Part shown: positions 45,013 through 55,334 of the stretch, in pieces
Numbering within the stretch: position 1 is the stretch's first letter
Layout of the letters: every line of letters starts with the position of its first letter
Assembly: GCF_000219625.1 (NCBI RefSeq)
Contig: NC_018216.1
Coordinates: forward strand, 1,674,001-1,738,000
Reading direction: 5' to 3'
Source of the DNA: Zymoseptoria tritici IPO323
Lineage: Eukaryota; Ascomycota; Dothideomycetes; Mycosphaerellales; Mycosphaerellaceae
Length of the DNA stretch: 64,000 nucleotides
Translations under genes and position numbers: made by a program
Notes under the pieces: model-generated
The model's database searches: none
The model's input: the letters and a program-made list of their open reading frames with translations, nothing else
Told to the model about the DNA's origin: nothing

Positions 45013-45678
45013 CTACAAGCGGCTACCGTGGACGACCTTGTAGTCGACCGCAAGCTCGCGACCCTCATCAGAGATGACAAGAACGCGGACGCTACCACGG
45101 CCGTTGTTGAAGGAGTCCGCAAGACGGCTGAGGAGGCCGCTCTGATCGAGGACGGGAAGACCCTGCTTGACATCACCAGTCTCGGTCATGGCGACGACAC
45201 GACCATCCTCGCGGATGTCCAACACGCGGTACTGCTTGAAGACAGGACCGATCATGTTCTGAACGACCACGGATGGGCTTGGGTTGCTGACGAAGGAGGA
45301 CTCCTCGTGAAGCTGCTTGCTGAAGAGATCCACACCGAGGTAGCGGTGCTGACCGGTCTGAGCAGAGGTGGTGATGCGGATGACCTGGCATGGGCGTCCC
45401 TGGAGGATGAGGAGATCGCCAATGCGGATATGGTGGCATGGGATGGTGATGGTGTTGGGTGGGCCGGCAGGGCGGGCAGAGCGGCGCTCTTCGGTGTAGC
45501 GTGGAGCACTCATGCTGACTTCTTGGTCTCTGACGACAACGTCCTCTTCACGCTCAACGTGGATGTGTTCGTGTCCGTGGTGGCTGGTTCCTTCGAATGG
45601 GTGACGAATCTTCTCGGCGGCGCGGTGGAGTCCGTGACGCAAGCTGTGGTAGTGGCCGTCTTCGTCGTAATATCCCAT
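45013..45678 (-). CDS. hex1: Woronin body major protein HEX1
   Basis: This core coding region has 221 aa and starts MGYYDEDGHYH, the same kind of start as the known Neurospora protein. HEX1 self-assembles into the crystalline core of Woronin bodies, peroxisome-derived plugs that seal septal pores after wounding. The conserved two-domain, eIF5A-like fold is plain: NTITIPCHHIRIGDLLI, RPCQVIRITTSAQTGQHRYL, LHEESSFVSNPSPSVVVQ and AMTETGDVKQGLPV. The C-terminal SRL is the peroxisomal targeting signal type 1. Between Met1 and the fold lies a His/Glu-rich insert that is longer than in Neurospora (176 aa). The protein is restricted to filamentous Pezizomycotina, which fixes the lineage. Confidence 0.96.
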   Translation of the reverse strand: MGYYDEDGHYHSLRHGLHRAAEKIRHPFEGTSHHGHEHIHVEREEDVVVRDQEVSMSAPRYTEERRSARPAGPPNTITIPCHHIRIGDLLILQGRPCQVIRITTSAQTGQHRYLGVDLFSKQLHEESSFVSNPSPSVVVQNMIGPVFKQYRVLDIREDGRVVAMTETGDVKQGLPVLDQSGLLSRLADSFNNGRGSVRVLVISDEGRELAVDYKVVHGSRL

Positions 45679-46476
45679 GTCGCGGTGGCGGTGTTCTTGC
45701 GGACCTTCGACGATACGCTCTTCCTGAACGCGGACGGTATCACGCTCGGCGGGGTACTGGCGGGCGTGGGTGGACTTGTTTTCCCAACGGGTCTCCTCTG
45801 CGAAAGGAGTGGTACGGGCACGGAAGTCTCGTTCGGCAACGTCGATTCGAGAATCGAGGTCGATGTGAGTGGCTGGAGTGTGACGGGTAGGGTATTCGCG
45901 GTCGTAATCACGATCTTGAACGTCGATCTGAGCGTCGGTGTAACGCTGGAATGGTTCGCGGTAGCTATGAGTGAGTACGACGGTCAGCGATGATGGTCTG
46001 GCAAAAGAAGAGATCCGTACAAACGGCGGACGGTTGAGGATGTGGAACGGTGAAGAAGGGCGTTTTGTTGACCGTTGCTAGGTCGACACTAGCGCGCTGT
46101 AGCTTGTTCAAGCGAGGCATGGGTGTGGAGCGGGCGGTGAAGCGTTGAAAGTGAGGCGGGTGAGATCGTAGCGTGAAGATCAACGGCCGGGGAATGATGC
46201 AGAGGGTGATGATGAGCTCGAGGAGAGCAAAGGTCGGCCAAAACTTACCGATTCCTGTCAATGTCAACCTCTACGCGAGTGTCGACTCTGTCTTCGCGGC
46301 GGTCTCTCCTGTCACGTCCGAAGCGTTGCTCTTCGGTGATGTGGATGTCCTCGCGGTATCGATCGTCTCGTCGTCGATCCCGTCCAGCGCCTTGGACAGT
46401 GACTTTCTCCTCAGTAGTGACTTCGGTTTCCGAGGACTTGTTGCGGTAGCTCGATGGGAAGACGCTGAACGAGACC
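45679..46476 (-). other. Open upstream exons in frame with HEX1 (possible N-terminal extension)
   Basis: The HEX1 frame stays open upstream to 45964, where a TAG acceptor closes a 284-bp intron. Its GTAAGT donor ends another open exon, 46249-46476, in the matching phase (AATCG|CTACCG). The joined sequence is charged and coding-like (SSYRNKSSETEVTTEEKVTV, then REPFQRYTDAQIDVQDRDYD). I could not find an ATG for it, since an in-frame TGA lies in the next exon upstream. It is either a longer isoform made by alternative splicing or 5' UTR that happens to be open. Confidence 0.5.
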
Positions 46477-47334
46477 CTGGGAAGAATGTCAGTGGGAGTG
46501 CTCGATCGTGAGCATTGACGAATGAATCATACTCACGGGAGTGCAGCGTTGTAATCCAGCGTGACGAGCAGAGCTCGAGACCTTCGACTTCAGCGAGATC
46601 GAAGGACGACGAGCTGGTCTGGAGGGTGACAGATCAGGCGTCGTGGAGTGGGAATGCCAGCTTGAAGTCTGTCGAGAGGAAGGACAACGAAGCAGAGATA
46701 TGATGTTGTTGTTGTTCTTGGAGAGGGTGATGTGGAGAAGTGAAGAGGGTCGAATGGCAGATGTTCTCGATTTATGAGGAACCCTGGCAGCAACACAAAC
46801 AGTCGGAAGTGGAGACCACACGCTAGCAGCCCAGCAACGGCGTCGAGCGACGGCCAACCAAACGGGGCGGCAGCGTTTCTCGATTGTCAGCCTCGGTGAT
46901 GACGTCGATTTAGTTTCATCGTTTCGGGGAACGGCAGCAAAGGTCTTCTTATGATGTGGAATCTTCACATCAAGCGTTCATAGCCTTGCCATTTGCTCGT
47001 TGCTATGAAGCCGAGCCAGAGCTTGAGAACACACACAGCAACTTGGCCATTTCCACTGCACTTTCACTCCTGTCGAATGCTTACGACTCCCCATCTCAGT
47101 CCACCACAACGCTGACGAGGAGCAATACGAGAGAAACCTCACTGTTATTCGTCAATCTCTTGTTTGTTTACCGCTTGCAGATCCCTGATGATGGCGTTCT
47201 CGCGAAATCCTCACGCCAATAAAGTCAATTGCGGAGCTGTCGGGCCGTGGACGAAGCGAACAGCTTTCTGGCATGTGATATTTGACACAAGAATCTTCAA
47301 GGCTCTTTGGATGGACTTTTCTTTGCGTCCATAT
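46477..47334. other. HEX1 promoter/5' leader and transporter 3' flank
   Basis: A probable leader intron (GTGAGT at about 46,548 to CCCAG at 46,477) is visible on the minus strand. No other gene is supported. Confidence 0.45.
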
Positions 47335-49374
47335 CTAACGGTTCTCCACATGATGAATGGAAACACTCTTTCCTTTCATCCTCTCCTCGTCATCGTCGTC
47401 CACCTCAGACTCCTCCCCGCCGTTCCCCTGCAATAGCCTCCCTCTCGCCAGTCTCGGCACGGTATCTCTCAACGCACCTTTGACAATACCACCCTCGAAT
47501 AACAGATGGATGGACTCCAACGGGACGCCTTTCGTTTCGGGAATGCAGAAGACAGTGAACACCACCATCAAAATACAGCAGGAGCCGAAGAGCAGGAACG
47601 TCCCGTAGGTGATCTTGGCCAGCATGATGGGTGTGATCTTAGCGATGATGAAGTTGAACAGCCATTGGGTCATGAGTGCTGCTGCCATGATGAGGGAGCG
47701 GACGTGATTCGGCTGTACTGTGGTCAGTGCTTGGTATCAGTCAAGGCAATAGTAGAACTCACAGAGCACTCTGCAGACAGCACAAACGGTACAGGACCCC
47801 ATCCGACTAATAGAGATGTTAGCTGACGAGTCGAATGACGGCCACACCCTCCCGATGTCACTCACAGCTGTAGAACACCACAAACAAGTACACGCAGATG
47901 ATGGCGAAGATACTGTTTCCGTTCAACGGCGATCCCGGAGCGACAGGATTGACGGCCTGGTTGACGCCGATGTAGAACATGGCAAACGCCTGGCCTGCTC
48001 CTCCAACGATGAGCGACCACTTCCTGCCGACCTGCTCGGTCGCAAAGCACAACCCGAGCGCAGTGACAACGACCTTGACCACGCCGTAGATGCCAGTAGC
48101 GAAGAGTCCGGCCGACCTACCTTCCAGCCCTACCGCCTCAAAGATTTGGGGAGAATAATAATTAATTGAATTCGTCCCGGTCCACTGTTGCCAGAACATG
48201 AGAGACACGGCCATGGCGAAGGTGTAGAAGACTTTGCCGCTCGAGCAGGTCGCTTTCATCTGGGCAAGCAGAGGCATTTTCTCGTGGCCTTGGAAGTCCT
48301 GGACGATGTCCTCGAGCTCGCGATCGACGTCCGGGTGGTCGAAGGTCTTTCCGCGGACTTGTGAGAGAGCTTTGCGAGCGGCTTCGACCTTGTTCTTTTC
48401 GACGAGCCTGGAATGTCGTTAGTCGGGCGCATGAAATTGAAGAACTGCAAACCCTACCATCGAGGCGACTCGTTCTGGAACACAATACCAATCAAAAGGA
48501 GTGCTCCAGGAAGCATTTGCAAAGCGAAAGGAATCCGCCACTGCGACGAGGAGGTGCTGGACACACTCTCATTCACGCCGTAGTTGACAAAGTACGACAG
48601 CATGATTCCAGTGACACTGTCATATCGTCAGTCGAACAGTTTCACACCCACCGAGAGAATTCAACTCACTTGAACAACTGCATGCAACCGATGCACCGAC
48701 CACGAATCTCCTTGTTCACGTTCTCGCCCACGTACGTTGGAACGACAGCGGAGATCATGCCTACTCCAAAGCCGCCAATGACACGTCCGACATAGAGCTC
48801 AGCCAGACCCCGACTGTGTAGACCAGCACACGTCTGGATCAAGCTGCCGAGGATGAAGATGACATCCGCAATGATCAGCGCTTTCTTACGGCCAAACGTG
48901 TCGCTGGTGTAGAAGCTCGACATGGCGCCGAAGAAGCATCCAAGTTGGAGCACCGATACGATGTTTCCAGAAAGACTGGCGAACCGATCTGGCTGGTTGA
49001 CCTTGTCGAGTCCGAAGCTGAGATCGTCAGCGATACTTCTCAATGAATATTCTAGTACTGCCTCACCTGTCCTGAAAGCTCTTCATCGTCAAGACCCCGC
49101 CTATGAGGCCAGTGTCCCAACCGAACAGCATTCCACCGAATGATGCTACGGCGGTCAAGAGGTATGCTCGGCGATACTGGACGATGTCCTCCCAGATTGT
49201 GGGCTTCTTGGGCATAGTGGCTTCCATGGCTAGGGTCGAGTCGAGTGGTCGGTAGTTGCCACGAGTTTCGGGATCAAAGAGCGTCCAGAAGAGAGCGCTT
49301 CCAGAAGTCGGAGCTGGGTCTTCGAGTCTTTGCTTGCCAGTTCTCCGACGATGGCGGAAGAGGAGGGCCTTCAT
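47335..49374 (-). CDS. MFS sugar transporter (sugar porter family)
   Basis: Several short introns split a 12-helix transporter starting MKALLFRHRRR. Helix 1 has GGMLFGWDTGLIGGVL. Loop 2-3 carries DTFGRKKALI, helix 4 RVIGGFGVGMISAVVPTY, and loop 6 a long cytosolic helix set (LVEKNKVEAARKAL). Helix 7 shows QQWTGTNSINYYSPQIF, the sugar-binding QQ..G.N..NYY motif, and the end has PETKGVPLES. This is the hexose/quinate-type sugar porter group at the plasma membrane. Specificity is not readable. The tail is acidic then basic (EVDDDDEERMKGKS). Intron boundaries were checked by motif continuity, not base by base. Confidence 0.88.
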
Positions 49375-49742
49375 ATGGTCGACAGCGCGCGGGGTTCCGC
49401 TCAATCGCCGCTCAGGCCGATGTGTGATCGCTCGTTGTGGAGCGATTTGTGGTCCCGCATATGCATCACCAACCGCATATCTGCATTGTTGAGAGCTTGT
49501 GCCCCAGACGTATTGATCTCCACATTCTGGAGAAGCGTGCGGGATACCAGAAACGCATGGGCGTATCTCTCAGTACAAAGCAGGAATATTGAAGGACGCA
49601 TCAAATGCCGAAGCTGATATTCCATCTTCTAGCAAAGGCCGACTGAGGTCATCCTCCCGCTCCAGCAAGCCACCTCGAACACCGAAAAGCAGTACAGCTA
49701 CATTGCCAGCCCAAATCGTCTCTCCTCCATCAAAAGCTCCAT
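49375..49742. other. Spacer between the transporter and a secreted-protein gene
   Basis: This is the transporter promoter (leftward) and the 3' end of the small secreted protein gene. No further feature is seen. Confidence 0.45.
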
Positions 49743-50070
49743 TCAATTGTTCGGAACGCATTCGCATTCATGGCAGTGGTGTCCAGCATCGCAGTCCTTG
49801 ACTTTGCTCCAGTACCAGCCATCCCACAAATAGCGTGGGCTGTACACGCATTGGAGCTGCAGAACGATCGTAACCAGGTCAACGACCGATTCCCGCAACC
49901 AAAATTGACACAGGGCGACGTACGACTTTGTGATCTCCGCATGCATGGTCTTGCCCATCGTTATGCGCCCACACACAGTAATCATTTTCCTGCTTGCCCC
50001 CTCCGGCACAAGTACCGGAGGCGATGATGCTCGGAATAAGGCAGAGTAGGGGAATTGCGTTGATATGCAT
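49743..50070 (-). CDS. Small secreted cysteine-rich protein (effector candidate)
   Basis: Exons 49924-50070 and 49743-49856 are joined across a 67-bp GTACGT...TGCAG intron with a TTGAC branch-like site. The frame closes at TGA to give 86 residues. MHINAIPLLCLIPSIIASG is a signal peptide. The mature 67 residues hold eight cysteines (TCAGG, YCVWA, HACGD, QCVYS, DCDAG, HCHECEC) and many aromatic residues (RYLWDGWYWSK). Eight Cys would give four disulphides. The spacing differs from the other two small secreted proteins in this window, so they do not form one family. No known homologue is recognised. Confidence 0.74.
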
Positions 50071-50730
50071 TTTGGGGGTTCAATGCCTGAAGCTCCGGGG
50101 ATGATTTGATAAAAGTGGTCTTTTGACGATGAAGTGGAATGTTCTTGGAGAAGTAAACATGCGGGCGCGGCGCCCGTTTAAATCGCCGGTCTTCCTCTTC
50201 TTCGTGTAACTCATGCTTGTGCTGCGCAGTCGCACGAGGCGATAGGCCCTTCACCGGTAGCGCTCGGCCTCTCGCTCTCTGGCTATGCTTCAATCCTCAG
50301 CCTCGTTGTACACCCACACTGATTCCCGAAGGATCCGCATTCCGGTGTCTGGAGCAGTAGCTGGCAACGGAACAGAGTAGTGACGTGGGCAAGAGGACGC
50401 GGAAACGTCAGCAGTAGGATAGAGGCGCATCCGGTGAGCTTTCTTTCCATGCGTATGCACTACACGCATCCACGAGCATAATTTCTTCTTCGTCATTGGT
50501 GCCTTTCAGGATGCAGGTGTTCAAGGGCGCAGGGCAAGAACAGCCTTCTATGTGTCGCATTGCACCTCAAACGTCGACAAGAAAATGAAGCGCAGCCGTC
50601 AACTCTTGTGATCCATTGGCGTTGCTACAGGCGGCTCTTGGAGATATCTTCGCTGCGATGCAGCAGATCGGGGCTTAGCAAAACTCTTGCAATGCGGAAA
50701 GAAGATCCATGTCGGGACGTCGGAAGCTGC
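50071..50730. other. Intergenic, no feature seen
   Basis: This is the promoter of the small secreted protein gene and the 3' flank of the dehydrogenase gene. Confidence 0.45.
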
Positions 50731-51914
50731 TCACTTTTTCTGTTCTGGAATCTGCGTTATCAAACCCTTGCCCTCCACCGCTGACTTCAAGTTCTCGAGT
50801 ACCAGTAACTCCATGTCCTTCTGCGTCTCCCAGGTCGCAGTCCCAATGTGCGGTAGCAGCACAACGTTCTCGTTCCGCAGCAGACCAGGATGAATCTTGG
50901 GCTCTTCCTCGAACACATCCAGTCCAGCGGAGAACACCTTCCCAGAGTCGAGAGCGTCAACCAAAGCGGCTTCGTCGATGATGGGACCCCGAGCGGTGTT
51001 GACAATCACTACGCCCTTCTTCATGAGCTCGAACTGCGGTGTTGAGATCATGTGTCGTGTTGATGGATTCAATGCCAGGTTCAGACTGAGCACATCCGAT
51101 GTCTTCAACAGCTCATCGAATGACACGTACTTCGCTCCTTGCTCTTCGTTCTCGGGCAGGCGTTTGCGATTGTGGTATTGGATCGACATGCCGAACCCTT
51201 TGGCTCGATGGGCGACTGCTTTTCCAATGCCTCCCATTCCAAGTATCCCAAGCACTTTCTTGTTCGGGTCATGTCCGAGAGCGAAGTTGCTTCCTCTCCA
51301 CGCGTTCGCCCGGACATTGGTAAAGGCCACTGTGATTCGACGAAGAGCGCCAAGCATGAGGAATATCGCAGCTACACAAAGAGTGAGAACTGACACGAAG
51401 TGTGGAGGTTTATACAAACTCACTATCGGCGGTAGCTTCATTCACAGCGATTGGCGTGCTGCTGACTTCAATGCCTCGTTCTGTGCATGCTGGAACCTCG
51501 ATGTTGTCGTAGCCCGCTCCATTGTGTGTGATATGTTTCAAGCTCTTGGGCAAGACGCTCACGAGCTCTTTGTTGAATGGACCTGTTATGCTCGTAGATT
51601 CGTTCGACCGGTAAATGGCAACGACATCGTCAAACTCGCCAGCCTTGGAGCGAGTGATGAAGTCTTCTCTTGAGCCGGAGCCGTATTCCTAAAGAAGCCA
51701 TGTCAAAGATGAGGCCTTGGGCGAGAATGAGGGCTTTCTCCAAAGGGCAACTACTCTCATCGCCTGTGTCGACGTCCAATGGCGAAGTCGAGCATGAGCC
51801 CCAAGGAAGGAAATTCAGGCGTACCTTCAAGTTGACGATCGAGCTCAGTGCCTGCCATTCTTGCCGCGCATGGGCAATTTGGCCAATGAGGAGAGCAGAT
51901 CTTGAGGCTGCCAT
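50731..51914 (-). CDS. D-2-hydroxyacid dehydrogenase, glyoxylate/hydroxypyruvate reductase type
   Basis: Three exons start at MAASRSALLIGQIAHARQEW and end IPEQKK, about 340 aa. The enzyme reduces glyoxylate or related 2-oxo acids with NAD(P)H. Seen here: substrate-domain segment HNGAGYDNIEVPACTERGI, the Rossmann motif KVLGILGMGGIGKAVAHRA, NRK after the second strand (suggesting NADPH preference), the catalytic Arg in VIVNTARGPIIDE, Glu in DVFEEEP and His in LLPHIGTATWETQ. Length and motifs fit yeast GOR1-like proteins. Introns fall after NLK and after EATADS. Confidence 0.9.
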
Positions 51915-52499
51915 GCTGCCCGATTGTACAAATTCCCTAGGACGAAGATGTAGAAGAGGATGCGAGCTGCGAGGAAGTTCAGACGGCGGTAGAAAGATCA
52001 AACGGCGTCGGCATTTGGAAAATGGGGCTATGCTAACTCCGGCCGCCAGAAGCCGGACTGTCACATGCGTGCCATGCTATTAAGGGACAGATTAGCTGAA
52101 CAGTTAGCAGATGGACTCGTACAAGTATGATAGCAGAACATGCTAGATATGTGTATAGGCATCTCAGTAGACATGTCAAATAGGCGTGCAGGTAAGTTAT
52201 CCAAGCTGCTAATTATTAGGCGTACATGTAATTTAGCCGACTTGCTTGACAGGCGTGCAGGTAAACCAGCAAGACGTGCTAGATAGTCGTAATGTCACGC
52301 TGGCAAGACGGCGAGGACTGTGGCTTTCATCCAATCTGATGTCGTTCTTTTATGCAGTGCTGTAAAATTATGGTACTTAGAAACGAACCACTTCGTGCCA
52401 GGCGAATGGATTCCCTCTTCCCTCGTTCAATCGTGTCAAATGATGCCGCTTAATCAATACAAACATGCACGGCCCATCCTGTTGCTCTGGGCCGGATCA
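51915..52499. other. Intergenic with degenerate short repeats
   Basis: This is the dehydrogenase promoter and the 3' flank of the glucanase gene. It contains the short repeat group annotated separately. Confidence 0.5.
52182..52264. repeat. Three spaced copies of AGGCGTGCAGGTAA-like motif
   Basis: Copies at 52182-52195, 52218-52231 (AGGCGTACATGTAA) and 52251-52264 are spaced 33-36 bp apart. Flanking pieces such as GCTAGATA also recur. This looks like a decayed minisatellite. Confidence 0.65.
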
Positions 52500-54500
52500 T
52501 CAATATGGCCTGTCCACCGTCTTGCCTCCGCAGTCCGGAATGGTCAATCCTTTCTTGAAGTTGCGATCTTTGTCGAAGATGCCCCAGAACGGCTAAAACG
52601 AAGGTAAGGTCAGCCACGCTTAGACAGGAGGATCATTTCAGTGAGTTTTACCTCCCAGCCGTTACTGGAACTGGACCGAAAGAATGAGTGTCAGCATGTG
52701 TCTCAGATACATAGCGGAAGGCAAGGGCATAAAGACATGCTCTGACCCATCCAAACTTGATTGCTTACCTGTCGAACTGATGTTTCCACGGCTCGTCAAA
52801 GGCTTCGAACCTGGATCAATGGTCAGTAGAACCTTCAAAATTTGTGTTTCTCGGACTTACCAGAAGAACGTCGTGCCATTCGCAAGCGCACCGCAAACCC
52901 ATCCGTCCATGAACGTATTCAAGTTATCAATGCTGGCCACTGCTCCGTCAGTGTCGCTCGTGCAACCATAGGTGGGCGAAGTCGCGTCTCCACAGTCATT
53001 CCCGCCCTGCGATGGCCAGCCAATCTCGGCGATGATCTGAGTAGGATAGGTGATGCTTCCCACCGAGCCCGTCTTCTGGGTCTTGAGGGGCACGTCTTTG
53101 CCGGTCCAGAACGTGTAGGCCCAGCTTGCTGAGTCCTCCGCCACTGTTCCAGCAAAGAACGGATGGATATTGGCCATGACTATATCACTCTGCGCCGCGA
53201 GCGTCGCATCCCAGTTGTCTCCGAGATCCGCCGTCGCGACGGGCAAGCTGATGCCCTTCGATGTGAGATTGTCCCTGACAGACTCGAGCTGAGTACCCAG
53301 CTCAGTGGCGGTGAGGTATTTTGCGTACAACACTTCGTTGCCAACGATGATGCCAGCAAAACTATCGTGAGGATAATTGTCGAGAAGGTCGTACATCTTG
53401 GATATTTGGCGGTCGTTCGTAGTTTGGTTACCATCGAGATAGACTCCGATCCAGACCTTCATCGTTTGTTGGATATCCAACAGCTTGATTGCCTCGAGAA
53501 CCAGTTCGGTCTGGTTGCAATCTGTACCGTACAACCTGACCGAGGGCGCCAATTGTGAGAGCAAGGCAATGTCGATTGTGACGTTGTTCTGGTCGGGTCC
53601 GCCCATTGGAATCTCGCAAGCTGGGTACTGAGCGTTGTACGGAGTGTAGTCCACCGCTGGAAAGACCTTGTGCAGTTTGTCGTTGTTCATCAGAGCCTTG
53701 ATCTCCGCACTGTTCTTGTCCAGTATTCCGTCATGACGTCCGGCTGATGGCGAGTTTCCACCACCACCGCTAGATCTGCTACCCAGTATACCGCCCACAA
53801 CTCCCCCTGCAATCGCTGCGACAATCAGGAAGGCAACGAGGCCACCAACCCACCACTTCAGCCTTTTCCTGCCGGTGCTTTGTTTCCGTAGCCACTCCGA
53901 TTTGTCCGCTGCTGATTGACCGACTGGACCATAGCTTCCACCTGTTGGTTGTGCTGAGTTCGCATGCATGCTCTTGAACATCCCGGCACCCGCTGCGGCG
54001 CCACCAGCTCCTCCCACAAGTCCAAGTCGACTTCCACGCTTGCTCGGTCTGTGTTCCAGATCATCGTCTCCATCATCGGCAATACTATTTGGATCGAAGT
54101 CGTCGTAGCCGTCTCCGTAGTAAGAGTTGCGTGGCATGGATGCACCGTACGGTTGCGATGAGAGTGACGGAGTGGACTGTCCAAGTCCTTGATTGGCGGT
54201 CAGAGGTGCTAGTGATGATTGCGAGTATGCTGATCGATATGCGGGGCTTGGTTGAGAGAAGCTACTCTGGTGTTGGGGTGGCATCGGTGGTCGCTGATTG
54301 TCGTAAGGATCAGTCATGGGTATACCTCCTGCCGGCATTCCATAGTCGTTCGGTTCTGAGTGATATGGCCCTTGTGGTGGCGATGGCTGTCTGTCGTGTG
54401 GGGAACCATCTGTGTATCCATAACTCTGCTCTTGAGGCTGTGACCGCTGTGGTTCACCGTAGATGTGTCCAGCAGGGATTCCATACTCGGGCCCAGACAT
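52500..54500 (-). CDS. btgC: Membrane-anchored endo-1,3-beta-glucanase, GH17 (BtgC-like)
   Basis: Four exons end at ...[11 protein letters not shown] Pro/Gln/Ser-rich cytosolic region (about 210 residues) leads to one membrane helix ([25 protein letters not shown]), making a type II membrane protein, then a Gly/Ser linker and the GH17 barrel. Catalytic Glu residues lie in [12 protein letters not shown] (acid/base) and [13 protein letters not shown] (nucleophile). Conserved cysteines and the end segment [20 protein letters not shown] are present. The family remodels cell-wall beta-1,3-glucan, and this anchored layout is that of Aspergillus btgC. The terminal three small exons were joined by phase ([10 protein letters not shown]). 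Confidence 0.92.
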
Positions 54501-55334
54501 TGTCGCGGTTGTGTTTGTGAAAGTCGGCTGACGGTATGCCTGTCCGAGGAAGAATACAGTCGCAGGAAATAGTTCGTGTGCTCAATACTGAGGGAAGATT
54601 CCGTAGTCGCAAAGGATCGTTTGCCACGGCGAGCCGCGCTGCCGTCGTCGTATTTACTGGTGGCTGACCAGCAACCAGCAGCTGTGGGAGTTCAGGTCGT
54701 TTCAACGTTGTTGGTCCGTGTTGTCCGGCTTTTGTCTGGTTCTGTGACAACGTTCCGTTGGCCTGACTGCTCGATGAGGAAATTCGTACTGATGTCTCTG
54801 GAACTGGAAGATGAACGAGTGTATAGAATGCTGCTCTCCCTTGAAGGTGTGCAATAATCGCGGAAGATGTCAAAGTACCAAGCACGAAAGGCGTCGTAAT
54901 GCGAGAGTTATTAATAAAGCGGCGCCGCGGGACAGCCAGCCACCATTGCGCCCCCGCCATGCTTTCATTGATGAGGTACGGTGCCTTTCATATACAGCAC
55001 TGCCAATGTTTACGTTGATTGTTGACGTCGTGTCGAGACTATGGACCGCGCATGGGTTCCCCGCTGCATCAAATCCCTCCTTGCTCGGTATTCAGCCATG
55101 CGGTTGTGAGGCTTCCAGCTGGGCAGCCTCCCGTATTGAGCGAGGCGATGACTATGGTGGTGTGTCGATGAGGTCGTGGAACTGCTCATGGCATAGATAT
55201 ATCTGTCAAGTCTACGCTATCTACAACGATGAACGACGCGATCATTGCCCTTGTACGGAGACGAAAGCCTTGCGATAGCATGACCTCGATGAATCAGGCC
55301 TGGCAATCATCGATTCTCACGACCGCAGGGCCGA
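54501..55334. other. Intergenic, glucanase promoter side
   Basis: No gene is supported. A 155-codon plus frame at 54811-55278 has no motif. Confidence 0.45.

Noticed and set aside
45028..45993. 321-codon open frame on the plus strand
   Set aside because: It is antisense to HEX1 and arises from its strong GC-ending codon use; HEX1 is certain.
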